A stretch of 64,000 bases of DNA from Chryseobacterium arachidis (GTDB lineage: Bacteria; Bacteroidota; Bacteroidia; Flavobacteriales; Weeksellaceae): the NCBI RefSeq assembly GCF_900129245.1, contig NZ_FQUT01000003.1:248001-312000 (forward strand), given 5' to 3'. Shown here piece after piece: positions 1-9,045 of this stretch. How positions within the stretch are numbered: position 1 is the stretch's first letter; the number at the start of each line of letters is the position of its first letter. The translations under genes were made by a program, and so were the position numbers. The notes under the pieces are model-generated. The model searched no databases and was not told where the DNA came from. It saw only the letters and a program-made list of their open reading frames with translations.

Positions 1-1080
1 ATTCTTTTGACCAATCATTGCATCTATGATTGTGCTTACTGCGTTTCCAGAAGTTCAAATGATATTAAAAGAGCGGCTTTTACAGTAGAAGAAGTTGTCG
101 ATTTAACGATTAATTTTTACCGAAGAAATTATATTGAAGGTTTATTTTTAAGTTCAGGAATTTTTAAAAATGCGGACACAACAATGGAGCGTTTGGTTCG
201 TGTGGCGAAAAAATTACGTTTGGAAGAGAATTTTAATGGATACATTCATTTAAAATCGATTCCGGGAGCGAGTGATGAACTGATGCAGGAAGCTGCTTTG
301 TATGCAGACCGTTTATCCATCAACCTCGAAATCCCTACCGAAAGCGGATTAAAATTACTGGCTCCTGAAAAAAACCGACAGGATATGCTGAATCCGATGA
401 AATATATTCAGAACGGAATTGCACAATATAAAGACGAAAAAAAGATTTTCAGAAAAACGCCAAAGTTTGCTCCGGCGGGTCAATCCACCCAAATGATTGT
501 GGGCGCAACCAATGAAAATGATTTACAGATCATCAAAGTTGCCGATCATTTTTATAAAAATTTTAGCTTAAAAAGAGTGTATTATTCGGGTTATGTTCCG
601 GTTTTGGAGGATAAAAGATTACCTTCTTTAACGACGGAAGTTCCGATGCTTAGGGAGAATCGCTTATACCAATCGGATTGGCTGATGCGTTTTTACGGTT
701 TTAAAGCCGAAGAAATTTTAGATCCAACGATGCCTTTTCTTGATCTGGAAGTCGATCCGAAACTGAGTTGGGCTTTGCGACATCTGGATCAGTTTCCTGT
801 GAATTTGCAGACTGCAGACTATCAGATGATTTTAAGAATTCCTGGAATTGGAGTGAAAACAGCACAAAAAATTGTGAGTGCAAGACGTTTTCAGGTTTTG
901 AATATGGATCATTTAAAAAAATTGGGAGCCGCAGTGAATCGTGCAAAATATTTTATTGATTTTAATGCAGGAAATGCTTTCCTTAAATATTTAACAGATC
1001 AGAACCTGAGAAAATTGCTGATTGGCGGAAGTTCTTCAAAATTTCATAATCAGTTTTCACAACAGCTGACTTTGTTTTAA
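1..1080 (+). CDS. Radical SAM protein of the DNA modification/repair type (5' end outside window)
   Basis: The frame is open from base 1, so the true start lies upstream of the window. The first visible residues carry the radical SAM cluster motif CxxxCxYC (CIYDCAYC), expected to bind a 4Fe-4S cluster and S-adenosylmethionine. Near the C-terminus, IPGIGVKTAQKIVSARR is a helix-hairpin-helix motif, which points to DNA binding. This pairing is known from the family named putative DNA modification/repair radical SAM protein, normally encoded next to the partner seen here at 1265. The exact reaction is unknown. Family assignment rests on motif order and the neighbour; the N-terminal 40 or so residues are missing. 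Confidence 0.8.
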   Translation: MLLTNHCIYDCAYCVSRSSNDIKRAAFTVEEVVDLTINFYRRNYIEGLFLSSGIFKNADTTMERLVRVAKKLRLEENFNGYIHLKSIPGASDELMQEAALYADRLSINLEIPTESGLKLLAPEKNRQDMLNPMKYIQNGIAQYKDEKKIFRKTPKFAPAGQSTQMIVGATNENDLQIIKVADHFYKNFSLKRVYYSGYVPVLEDKRLPSLTTEVPMLRENRLYQSDWLMRFYGFKAEEILDPTMPFLDLEVDPKLSWALRHLDQFPVNLQTADYQMILRIPGIGVKTAQKIVSARRFQVLNMDHLKKLGAAVNRAKYFIDFNAGNAFLKYLTDQNLRKLLIGGSSSKFHNQFSQQLTLF

Positions 1081-1091
1081 AAACAATCATA

Positions 1092-1207
1092 CTGTCATTC
1101 AGAACGAGGCGCAATGGATTGAAGATCTAATACTTACACAATAGATCTCATAATCTCGAAATGGCAGTTAAAGCACAAATTTTTGATATTTTTCGTCAGA
1201 ATGACAG
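1092..1207. repeat. Degenerate dispersed inverted-repeat element
   Basis: CTGTCATTC at 1092-1100 and its perfect reverse complement GAATGACAG at 1199-1207 bracket about 100 bases without coding potential between two co-directional genes. The 'TGTCATTC.GAACGA' start resembles a short palindromic repeat that recurs in Chryseobacterium intergenic regions (recalled, not searched). This copy looks decayed in the middle. Confidence 0.4.
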
Positions 1208-1264
1208 ATTTAAAGCAAAAACAATTAATTAATTTTCAAATTATCACATTTTCAAATTAAAAAA

Positions 1265-2023
1265 ATGACCACCCTACTCTACGACGGCAGTTTCGACGGA
1301 CTTCTCACCGCGATATTCGAGGTTTTTGAATATCGTTACAAAGACGTGGAAATTGTAAGCAGAGAAAGGTTTCATCAGGAAAATATTTTTGCCGAAATTC
1401 ATGAGGTGATTACTCAAAATGACAAAGCAGAAAGAGTTTTAAACAAATTGGAGCACAATATTGGAAAACAGGGAATTCATGAGTTGTTAAAGGTATATTT
1501 ATCAGAGGATCCGGAATTGGAACAGCTTATTTTTTCAGCAATAAAACAATCTATTAAACATCCGGATGAAAATATTTTAAAAAATTATGCCGACGATGAT
1601 ATTTTAAAAATTTCCAAAATCTGCAAATCCGTCAGTCGCGAAAGACATCGGATGACCGCTTTCGTCCGTTTCGAAAAAATGCAGGATGGAGTTTTTTTCG
1701 CAAAAATAGATCCTGATTTCAATGTTGTTCCTTTAATTCGGAAACATTTTAAAGACCGTTATCAGGATCAGAAATGGATGATTTATGACTTAAGGAGAAA
1801 CTATGGAATTCTTTATGATCTGGAAACCTGCGATTTCTTTTATCCTGATGAAAAGCTGGATTTAAACAAATATCAGCAGAAGTTTCACGATGAGGAAAAA
1901 AATTATCAGGTGCTTTGGCAACGGTATTTCACGAAAACCAATATTGTGGAAAGGAAAAATCTGAAACTGCATATTCAGCATGTTCCGAGAAGATATTGGA
2001 AATATTTAACCGAAAAGCGGTAA
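1265..2023 (+). CDS. DUF4130-type DNA metabolism protein, partner of the radical SAM enzyme
   Basis: The 252-residue protein starts MTTLLYDGSFDGLLTAIFEVFEYRY, typical of the family annotated as probable DNA metabolism protein (DUF4130) that co-occurs with the radical SAM enzyme upstream. Other bacteria carry it fused to a uracil-DNA-glycosylase-like domain; here only the DUF4130 part is present. No signal peptide or membrane segment is visible, so it should be cytoplasmic. The 184-base spacer holds a degenerate repeat, so cotranscription with the upstream gene is likely but not certain. Biochemical role is not established; a joint role in DNA base modification or repair is inferred from gene pairing. 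Confidence 0.8.
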   Translation: MTTLLYDGSFDGLLTAIFEVFEYRYKDVEIVSRERFHQENIFAEIHEVITQNDKAERVLNKLEHNIGKQGIHELLKVYLSEDPELEQLIFSAIKQSIKHPDENILKNYADDDILKISKICKSVSRERHRMTAFVRFEKMQDGVFFAKIDPDFNVVPLIRKHFKDRYQDQKWMIYDLRRNYGILYDLETCDFFYPDEKLDLNKYQQKFHDEEKNYQVLWQRYFTKTNIVERKNLKLHIQHVPRRYWKYLTEKR

Positions 2024-2050
2024 TCCATTAATTCTACTTCTGAATGGTTC

Positions 2051-2188
2051 TCAATGTTTTTTTATAAGATAATTTGTTTCTTTTGTCGGATTTGCTTCTA
2101 ACCATTTTTCAGCAACCAAATGCATGGGAAAATTATTACTTGAAAAATAATTATTCAAAAGTTTAATCAATGATAATTCAATTTGCAT
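2051..2188 (-). CDS. Small hypothetical protein, 45 residues
   Basis: An ATG-started frame on the minus strand encodes 45 residues beginning MQIELSLIKLLNNYF and ending YLIKKH. The composition is protein-like: amphipathic start, balanced charge, no low complexity. It fills most of the otherwise empty 343-base gap between the DUF4130 gene and pfkA and runs opposite to both neighbours. I do not recognise a family. It could be a real small protein or a chance frame in AT-rich DNA; comparison with related genomes would decide. Confidence 0.35.
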   Translation of the reverse strand: MQIELSLIKLLNNYFSSNNFPMHLVAEKWLEANPTKETNYLIKKH

Positions 2189-2338
2189 GTTATTAAAAAT
2201 TTAAACAGAAACCATGCAAAAGCTATATTTTAGGAAATATTCCTTTCTATTTTCCCAAAATAATAAATTTTAGAAGTTTTTAATCGTTTATATTCAAATC
2301 TCCTATAAAGTTACTGCAATTATCTGAACTTGTTTTTG

Positions 2339-2346
2339 TAGATTTG
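2339..2346 (+). promoter_or_regulatory. Putative -7 promoter element of pfkA
   Basis: TAGATTTG matches the Bacteroidota -7 consensus TAnnTTTG and ends 20 bases before the pfkA ATG. A clear TTG at -33 is not visible; TTACTG at 2311-2316 is the nearest candidate at suitable distance. Confidence 0.4.
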
Positions 2347-2366
2347 TGTTCGTAATTTTTTACTAG

Positions 2367-3353
2367 ATGAAAGAGAGTGCTGTAAAAAAAATTGCAGTTC
2401 TTACCTCAGGAGGAGATTCTCCCGGTATGAATGCTGCATTAAGGGCGGTCGTAAGAACCGCGAACTATTATAACATAGAATGCTACGGAGTAAGAGAAGG
2501 CTACAATGGCTTAATTCACGACGATTTCCTGAAAATGGGACCTCGCTCCGTAAAAAATATAATCAATCAGGGCGGAACTATTCTGAAATCTGCCAGATCC
2601 CAGGAGTTTAGAACCAAAGAAGGGCGCCAGCAGGCGTATGACAATTGCGTAAAATACGGAATTGATGGCTTGGTATGTATCGGCGGAGACGGAACGTTCA
2701 CAGGAGCAAAAATCTTTAATGAAGAATTCGGAATCCGTGTCATCGGGGTACCGGGAACTATTGACAATGATATTTTCGGAACGGATAATACCATCGGCTA
2801 TGATACCGCTCTGAATACTGCAATGGATGCGATTGACAAAATCCGTGATACGGCAACTTCTCACAACAGGGTTTTCTTTGTGGAGGTAATGGGTCGTGAT
2901 GCAGGTTTTATTGCGCTGAACAGCGGATTGGCTACTGGTGCACTGGATATTTTGATTCCTGAGAAAAAAGACAGCATTGATGAACTTTTCGCCAATTTCA
3001 GGATTGCCGAAAAATCAGGAAAGTCTTCAAGCATCGTAGTAGTAGCAGAAGGTGAAAAAGTAGAAAACGTTTACGGACTAGCAGAAAAAACAAAAGAGGC
3101 ATTTCCTGATTATGACATCCGTGTTGCTATTTTGGGCCATATGCAGAGAGGCGGTTCGCCAAGTTGTGCAGACAGGGTTTTGGCGAGCAGATTGGGTTAC
3201 GGAGCAGTAACAGGATTAATGGAAGGGCAAACTAATGTAATGGCAGGAATGCGTTCTAACGAATTGGTATATACACCAATTGAGGAAGCCATTAAAAAAC
3301 ACAACGAAATTAATCAGGATCTCCTATTGATTTCAGAAATTTTAGCAATCTAA
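2367..3353 (+). CDS. pfkA: ATP-dependent 6-phosphofructokinase
   Basis: Phosphorylates fructose 6-phosphate to fructose 1,6-bisphosphate, the committed step of glycolysis, in the cytoplasm. The 328-residue length is normal for bacterial PfkA. Visible motifs: GGDSPGMNAA (residues 15-24), GGDGT (106-110) and TIDND with the catalytic Asp (131-135), followed by GRDAGFIA. Glycine after GGD rather than Asp indicates ATP rather than pyrophosphate as phosphoryl donor. gapA follows 30 bases downstream in the same direction, so the two glycolytic genes probably form an operon. The ATG at 2367 gives a normal N-terminus (KKIAVLTSGGDSPG). Confidence 0.97.
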   Translation: MKESAVKKIAVLTSGGDSPGMNAALRAVVRTANYYNIECYGVREGYNGLIHDDFLKMGPRSVKNIINQGGTILKSARSQEFRTKEGRQQAYDNCVKYGIDGLVCIGGDGTFTGAKIFNEEFGIRVIGVPGTIDNDIFGTDNTIGYDTALNTAMDAIDKIRDTATSHNRVFFVEVMGRDAGFIALNSGLATGALDILIPEKKDSIDELFANFRIAEKSGKSSSIVVVAEGEKVENVYGLAEKTKEAFPDYDIRVAILGHMQRGGSPSCADRVLASRLGYGAVTGLMEGQTNVMAGMRSNELVYTPIEEAIKKHNEINQDLLLISEILAI

Positions 3354-3362
3354 TATTTTTAA

Positions 3363-4394
<1,032 letters not shown>

Positions 4395-4414
4395 TAAAGT
4401 TTTAGCTTACATAT

Positions 4415-4446
4415 AAAACAACCTCTTAATTGGGAGGTTGTTTTTT
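4415..4446 (+). terminator. Rho-independent terminator after gapA
   Basis: An 11-bp perfect stem (AAAACAACCTC with GAGGTTGTTTT, 4415-4425 and 4434-4444), 8-base loop, runs into a T tract. Confidence 0.9.
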
Positions 4447-4496
4447 GTTTTCTTATCTATATATACATAATCTTGTCTGCCATTTTTTCTTAAACT

Positions 4497-4535
4497 CTGA
4501 TATATATATCAGAACTTCCTTCATAATACCGAAGG
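4497..4535 (-). terminator. Palindrome plus small hairpin, possible terminator of the 4580-6337 gene
   Basis: A 16-bp perfect palindrome (CTGATATATATATCAG, 4497-4512) is followed by a CCTTC/GAAGG stem (4518-4522 and 4531-4535). On the minus strand the palindrome runs into a stretch of A and T. It sits just downstream of the minus-strand gene and could end its transcript; the stem is weak in GC. Confidence 0.35.
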
Positions 4536-4579
4536 TTATGTATGATTTTCAAATCTAATAGATGGGTAATTAAGATATC

Positions 4580-6337
4580 TTATTCCGAAACCTGCTTTAC
4601 AGTTCTGCTTCCTATAGAAAACTTATAACCAAATTGGAATTGATAAAAAGCTTGATTATTACTTTTGCCTGCATCATTATATGTTATAAGTCTTGTGAAA
4701 ATAGCTTGATTCGGATTTCCGTTAGGATGATAAAATATTTCTGCTTCGTGTTTTGCAACAGGAATCCAACTCGGCAGTTTAGTCTTTTTATTTTCGTCTT
4801 CTAATTTAGCTTCACCATTGAAATCTAAATAATTGAACCCAGAATATTCAAATTTGTAATTAAATCCAAAATTATTAAACCTCTTCACATTTAAATGAAT
4901 ACCTCCACCATATTTCAATGCTTTAATAGTAACTTCATCTGGTTGTTCTTCAGTTCCAAAATTAGTTTGTGTAAGATTATAATCTACAATTCCATACAAA
5001 GAAATACTGACCGGTGAATTTTTATGCTGCCATTTAAAAGCTTCTAAATGAAGCCCCATCGTAAGAAATCGCTTTTCAACCAATTCGAAACGATAATCAG
5101 CTATTGTATTTAGATTTACATATTTCGATTTATCATCAAATTTAGAGTAATTAACAAAAGGAGAAATACTGGGAACAACTTCTAACTGCCCCATAACTCT
5201 TTTACTACCAAAAAATCTGAAAGGATAAGGAAACAAATAAAATTTCGCCCTACCTTCAATTTGAGCTAAACCATTTTGAGATTGTCCAAATAATGCAAGA
5301 AAATCTGTATATGCTCTGAGTTCAACGATCTTCTCCAAATAAGTATCTTGCTTTATCTGATAAGTCGCTCCACTTTTACCATTTGTTTTTTTACCTTCAA
5401 CATCGTCCTGCGGAAGTTCTATTGCCAAGTCTTGCGGAATATAATGATTACCTATTTTATAACTATACCCCATCACATCAGTAACTTTTATCAACAAACC
5501 TGCCATTGCCTCATCAGTATATCTATTAGCTAAATTTTCATTCGTAAAATCTTCTTTTCTTATAGAATATAGGTAATACATAAATCTTCTGCTTCCATAT
5601 TGAGAATAAAATAAAATGCTTAATCCTACTTGATTTGTAAACACATGCACATCTCCTGAATCATCAGTCACATAAACTATAATATCACTAAAATAACCGT
5701 CTTTAATTTCCACTTTCAACTTTTGAAAACTATAACGTTGTTGTGTACAGATATTCATTTCGTTATTATAGAAAAGAAACTTTTGTCCAGCTTTAGGAAT
5801 AGTAATATCTCCTAAGTAACTTTCTTTACCCACATTCAAGAGTAAACTTTTTAGCAATTCTGTTTCTGTACTTTTTTTATTAGCGAATAAATCCTGGTCT
5901 ATTATTTTATTCTCACCAAAATAGAGATATGTTTTGGTTTCCATTTTTTCGGATTTTACCGCTTCAGGAAAACAATTTTTGTCTTCTTCTTTGAAGAAAG
6001 CGAATATATGCTCCACATTATCTTTGTTTTCCTTTTTAGTATTTTCTAAAACATTTTTATAACTCTCCACAAGCTGATATGTATTCTTGAACGACTTTTT
6101 CTCTTCTTGAATTTTCTTTTGCGTATTTTTTATTTTAATATTTAAATCTTCTGAAACAGTTACTGTAAGTTCTCCTTTTAATATCTCAAACTCTTTTTCT
6201 AATGTATGAATTTCTGTTTTGGACTTGTTATATTTTTCTTTTAAGGAATCAATTTCTTTTTGAACATCATAAATTTCCTGTCCAAAAGCTATTTTTCCCC
6301 ATCCAAGCAGAAATAGTAATAAAATTCTTGTTCTCAT
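4580..6337 (-). CDS. Exported protein with coiled coil and probable outer-membrane beta domain
   Basis: 585 residues. A signal peptide is visible at the start (MRTRILLLFLLGWGKIAFGQ, likely cleaved after Gly or Gln). Residues about 25-110 are heptad-like and rich in K and E, a likely periplasmic coiled coil. The second half has alternating aromatic and hydrophobic strands separated by polar turns and ends QFQFGYKFSIGSRTVKQVSE, consistent with a beta-barrel or beta-sandwich. I do not recognise a named family. The gene is preceded by one of two duplicated promoter modules (6449-6500) next to a PAS-LuxR regulator, so regulation by that protein is plausible. No partner gene follows in the same direction. 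Confidence 0.7.
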   Translation of the reverse strand: MRTRILLLFLLGWGKIAFGQEIYDVQKEIDSLKEKYNKSKTEIHTLEKEFEILKGELTVTVSEDLNIKIKNTQKKIQEEKKSFKNTYQLVESYKNVLENTKKENKDNVEHIFAFFKEEDKNCFPEAVKSEKMETKTYLYFGENKIIDQDLFANKKSTETELLKSLLLNVGKESYLGDITIPKAGQKFLFYNNEMNICTQQRYSFQKLKVEIKDGYFSDIIVYVTDDSGDVHVFTNQVGLSILFYSQYGSRRFMYYLYSIRKEDFTNENLANRYTDEAMAGLLIKVTDVMGYSYKIGNHYIPQDLAIELPQDDVEGKKTNGKSGATYQIKQDTYLEKIVELRAYTDFLALFGQSQNGLAQIEGRAKFYLFPYPFRFFGSKRVMGQLEVVPSISPFVNYSKFDDKSKYVNLNTIADYRFELVEKRFLTMGLHLEAFKWQHKNSPVSISLYGIVDYNLTQTNFGTEEQPDEVTIKALKYGGGIHLNVKRFNNFGFNYKFEYSGFNYLDFNGEAKLEDENKKTKLPSWIPVAKHEAEIFYHPNGNPNQAIFTRLITYNDAGKSNNQAFYQFQFGYKFSIGSRTVKQVSE

Positions 6338-6355
6338 AATTATTTATTTTAATGG

Positions 6356-6432
6356 TTAAAGTTTTAAAAGAGAAAAAGAGAACACAAAAACCAGAGCTAC
6401 AGAAAAAGCAGTTATAGAAATTGAGTTTTCAT
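6356..6432 (-). pseudogene. Signal-peptide-like short frame interrupted by a 1-base deletion
   Basis: Downstream of the promoter module at 6449-6500, ATGAAAA starts a frame that stops after six residues (MKTQFL, 6412-6432). One extra A in the A run would instead open a 25-residue peptide ending at the TAA at 6356-6358, with the hydrophobic run ISITAFSVALVFVFSFSLL, very like a bacterial signal or bacteriocin-type small exported peptide. The 77-base span is one short of a multiple of three. This may be a decayed small gene, a polymorphic A run that acts as a switch, or chance. It lies just before the 585-residue gene, possibly as its leader. Confidence 0.35.
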
Positions 6433-6448
6433 AATGATTAGTTTATAT

Positions 6449-6500
6449 CAAATTTTGCAATTTTTCCAATACAAAAAAATCACCCTTTTGTGGTATTTTT
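6449..6500 (-). promoter_or_regulatory. Promoter module copy 1: 33-bp box, 11-bp gap, AAAATTTG
   Basis: The 33-bp box at 6468-6500 matches the box at 6720-6752 at 31 of 33 bases. In both copies, read on the minus strand, the box is followed after exactly 11 bases by AAAATTTG (6449-6456 here) and then about 16 bases later by ATGAAA. The box has AATAC...GTATT ends (inverted repeat) and a GGG(T/G)GA core. This looks like an activator or repressor site fixed relative to a -7 element. It would drive the 585-residue gene. Confidence 0.55.
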
Positions 6501-6524
6501 AATGACAATAAATACATCACAAAA

Positions 6525-6550
6525 GAATCCTCCGCAAATGCAGAGGATTC
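6525..6550 (-). terminator. Hairpin ending the short transcript from 6701-6752
   Basis: GAATCCTC (6525-6532) pairs perfectly with GAGGATTC (6543-6550); on the minus strand the stem is followed by TTTTGTG. It would end a transcript of about 170 bases that starts at promoter module copy 2 and contains only a 15-codon frame. Confidence 0.6.
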
Positions 6551-6637
6551 CAGCTTATCATTTTCAAACAGCTAACAGAAAAATCAAAACTATTTCTGAA
6601 ATTTTTGGTTGTATATTTTAAAGTTGTGCTTTTAAAA

Positions 6638-6685
6638 TTAGAAAATAGAACCGGAAAACGGAACAGTTTTAGAAAAAGCTTTCAT
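6638..6685 (-). CDS. Tiny open frame, 15 residues, behind promoter module copy 2
   Basis: ATGAAAGCT starts a 15-residue frame (MKAFSKTVPFSGSIF) 16 bases after the AAAATTTG element at 6701-6708, the same offset as the ATGAAA of copy 1. A hairpin with T tail follows about 90 bases later, so the unit looks like an independent short transcript. It may be a leader peptide, a small signalling peptide, a decayed gene or an untranslated regulatory RNA; nothing in the peptide decides. It is listed because promoter, start and terminator line up. Confidence 0.3.
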   Translation of the reverse strand: MKAFSKTVPFSGSIF

Positions 6686-6700
6686 GGTTATTCGTTAATA

Positions 6701-6752
6701 CAAATTTTAAAAATTTCTTAATACAAAAAAATCCCCCATTTGTGGTATTTTT
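6701..6752 (-). promoter_or_regulatory. Promoter module copy 2: 33-bp box, 11-bp gap, AAAATTTG
   Basis: The second copy of the module described at 6449-6500, with its box at 6720-6752 and AAAATTTG at 6701-6708. The box lies 39 bases upstream of the plus-strand PAS-LuxR gene at 6792, so the same site could also control that gene from the divergent side. Confidence 0.55.
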
Positions 6753-6791
6753 TAAGAAAATTTTAACTATTTTTAACAAAAGCACTTCATT

Positions 6792-7571
6792 ATGGATAAT
6801 CAGGAAAAAAAACATCCGCTTGTTGAGATCTGGGACAATTATCCGGGTATGCAGAGGCAAAACAGACAGATTTCTCAGGTTCCCCCAATAGAACAGATTC
6901 TTGGTGAGATGTTTGCTATCGGTGAGTTCTATTATTATGTTTTAAACCTTACCAACAGTACGGTTTCTCACCACCATCCCAATATCCTGAAGCTGCATGG
7001 AATTGAAAAATACCCTCAGAATTTAAAAGAAATCATAGATCTCATTCATCCCGACGATCTGGAATTTGTGGTAAAAGCTGAACAAAAAGTGATAGAAAAA
7101 ATGATGGAAATCGGAAGAGCACATCAGCTGTATCTGAAATCCAGCTATTGTTTCAGAATGAGAACAGCAGAAGGAAACTATGAACTGTTTCATCATCAGG
7201 CCATGCTTACTATGGAAGATGAGCATAAAAATCTGATCCAGTCGATTAATATCCACACAAATATTAATCATATTACCAAAGAAAACTCTCACACGGTGTT
7301 GGTGACAGGTATTGGGACGATCAATGATTTTCACCGGATAAAAATCGAAATTCCTTGTAAATCCGAAAAAGCACCAGGAATTAATTTAACCAAGCGGGAA
7401 ATCGAAATTCTGTCGCTTATTGCCAAAGGATATTCCGGTTCGGAAATTTCAAAAATACTTATATTATCCGAACATACGATCCGAACTCACAGGAAAAATA
7501 TTTTAACGAAAACCCACTCCAGAAACAGTAAGGAATTATTAAAAAAAGCTTTTGAATGGGGACTTATTTAA
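6792..7571 (+). CDS. PAS-domain LuxR-type transcription regulator
   Basis: 259 residues. The C-terminal 60 (NLTKREIEILSLIAKGYSGSEISKILILSEHTIRTHRKNIL...) form a LuxR/GerE helix-turn-helix, with the usual TKRE start and HTIRTHRKNI recognition helix. Residues about 30-130 resemble a PAS fold (LHGIEKYPQNLKEIIDLIHPDDLEFV is the typical 'I.PDD' stretch). There is no receiver domain with phosphorylatable Asp, so it probably senses a small ligand or acts as an orphan regulator. It faces away from a duplicated 33-bp box whose nearer copy ends 39 bases before its ATG; I infer that the box is a possible target. Confidence 0.85.
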   Translation: MDNQEKKHPLVEIWDNYPGMQRQNRQISQVPPIEQILGEMFAIGEFYYYVLNLTNSTVSHHHPNILKLHGIEKYPQNLKEIIDLIHPDDLEFVVKAEQKVIEKMMEIGRAHQLYLKSSYCFRMRTAEGNYELFHHQAMLTMEDEHKNLIQSINIHTNINHITKENSHTVLVTGIGTINDFHRIKIEIPCKSEKAPGINLTKREIEILSLIAKGYSGSEISKILILSEHTIRTHRKNILTKTHSRNSKELLKKAFEWGLI

Positions 7572-7657
7572 TTATGAATGATTAGTTTTATTTATTTTTT
7601 GATTGATGATAAATCTCACTTCTTTATTTCGGTGTAAAACTTGTATTTTTAACCTTG

Positions 7658-8854
7658 ATGGAAAAACACATTTTGCAACCACGTTTTAAAGATGCACAAC
7701 ATTTTAAAGATTTCTGGTCGAAAGGCAATGGAAAACAGCTTCTGGAATTTTCAGGAGCAGAAGTAAATTTCAATAATTTCGAACAGTTTTCGCCATACTA
7801 TTATCATGTTGATGACCTTGGCGATCAGGTTGTAAAAGATATTTATCTGACGAAAAAGTTCAATGAAGCATCCAGGGAGATCGAAACTTATATCCGCAAT
7901 GGCATTTCAGAGCACAAGGATCTTCCGGAAAGTGTAAAAAATTTTTTTGCGCAGACTCAGCATATTCCCGACTGGTTAGATTATAATTTGCTAAAAAACG
8001 GTGCAGAACTCTGCATGAGAAGCAATCTCGACTCTTTAATTTCTCTCCGCGACTATTGTTTAATCGGAGGTTATGATTATGCTTACCTCAACAAACCACT
8101 GATTGCCACGGAGGCCTTAAAAAAAGGGGCCGTAAAACGTCTGTCAGAAACGCTGGATTTTTGGGTGAATGTTACAAGATATGATGCTTTGGAGGTTCAT
8201 AAAAAAGGGTATGAATTTGCGATAAAAACCAGATTAATTCATTCTTACGCAAGGCTTTCCATTAAGAAACATTATAAAAACTGGGATACTGAAAACTGGG
8301 GCGAGCCGATCAATTCCTGGGATATGATGGCTACTTATATCGGCTTCAGCCTGGTCTTCATGCACAGTCTTCACAAGCTTGGAAATACATTTTCTGCCGA
8401 AGAAGAGAAAGGATTATTTCATCTATGGAAGTATGTCGGATATTTGCTGGGGATCCCTGAAAATCTTTTACCCGACGATAAGAAACAGGCTACCCAATAT
8501 TTTTATCTCTGGACTTCTATTCAGCCACCTTCGGACAAAGATTCTGTTCTTCTCGCTCATTCTCTTTTGAATGAATCGCTAGAAAATCCTCTTTTAAAAT
8601 ATAAATTCCAGAGAAAAAATCTTCGCTATCTGCACATTTGCTGCACCTGGTTTCTGCTGGATGATGACGTCTGCAAAAGGCTACAAATTCCTGAAGTTTC
8701 TAACAGAAATGTCTTTCCTAAAACAAAATGGATGATTAACAAAGTTTACGATAAACTGGTAAGCCGTGACGCGAGAATCCGGAAAGGAAATAAAGACCAG
8801 ATGAAAGTTTTAAATGATTATCATAATATTATTGACAACTCCAATTTTCATTAA
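7658..8854 (+). CDS. MpaB / rubber-oxygenase-like family protein (DUF2236)
   Basis: 398 residues from the ATG at 7658; a TTG directly before it is less likely as start. The central part (residues about 150-300) has the family pattern: IKTRLIHSYARLSIKKHYKNW followed by WGEPINSWDMMATYIGFSLVF. In characterised relatives (latex clearing protein) this domain binds b-type haem with a His ligand and cleaves polyisoprene, while MpaB cleaves a prenyl chain in mycophenolic acid synthesis. The substrate here is unknown. No signal peptide is seen, so it is probably cytoplasmic. It stands alone between the LuxR gene and recA. Confidence 0.7.
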   Translation: MEKHILQPRFKDAQHFKDFWSKGNGKQLLEFSGAEVNFNNFEQFSPYYYHVDDLGDQVVKDIYLTKKFNEASREIETYIRNGISEHKDLPESVKNFFAQTQHIPDWLDYNLLKNGAELCMRSNLDSLISLRDYCLIGGYDYAYLNKPLIATEALKKGAVKRLSETLDFWVNVTRYDALEVHKKGYEFAIKTRLIHSYARLSIKKHYKNWDTENWGEPINSWDMMATYIGFSLVFMHSLHKLGNTFSAEEEKGLFHLWKYVGYLLGIPENLLPDDKKQATQYFYLWTSIQPPSDKDSVLLAHSLLNESLENPLLKYKFQRKNLRYLHICCTWFLLDDDVCKRLQIPEVSNRNVFPKTKWMINKVYDKLVSRDARIRKGNKDQMKVLNDYHNIIDNSNFH

Positions 8855-8963
8855 ATCATTTATTGTTTTGCCTAAAAAGTTATATCCGGTTATTTGATGT
8901 AATCTTTATTCAAATCTGCTATAAACAATTGATTTTAAGATCATATCCCCTAAAATTGTAAGT

Positions 8964-9045
8964 TAACTCCCACCTAGCCGTGATTGCAGTGGAAATCCTT
9001 TTTTGAAAAAAAAGATTGTAACGGAAAGCGCGAAAAAGCTCCTAA
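8964..9045 (+). ncRNA. Flavo-1-like structured RNA / dispersed element
   Basis: The stretch contains CCTAGCCGTGATTGCAGTGG, then AAATCC, an A/T loop, and GATTGTAACGGAAAGCGCGAAA ending AGCTCC. This block order (CCTAGCC.. GAT..AG.GGAAATCC .. GGAT...CGGA.AGCG) matches my recollection of the Flavo-1 motif, a conserved RNA of unknown function found in many copies in flavobacteria. It occupies the 280-base gap before recA. Family naming is from memory; a covariance search would confirm it. Confidence 0.55.

Noticed and set aside
6669..6860. 63-codon minus-strand open frame overlapping the start of the PAS-LuxR gene
   Set aside because: It covers the promoter box and the LuxR start; composition (FFFLIIH, KIVKIFLKN) is that of translated AT-rich DNA, and the frame ends inside the tiny ATGAAA unit.
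7023..7334. 103-codon antisense frame within the PAS-LuxR gene
   Set aside because: Sense-strand motifs are clear, and the antisense product is Cys/His/Phe-rich without any recognisable pattern.
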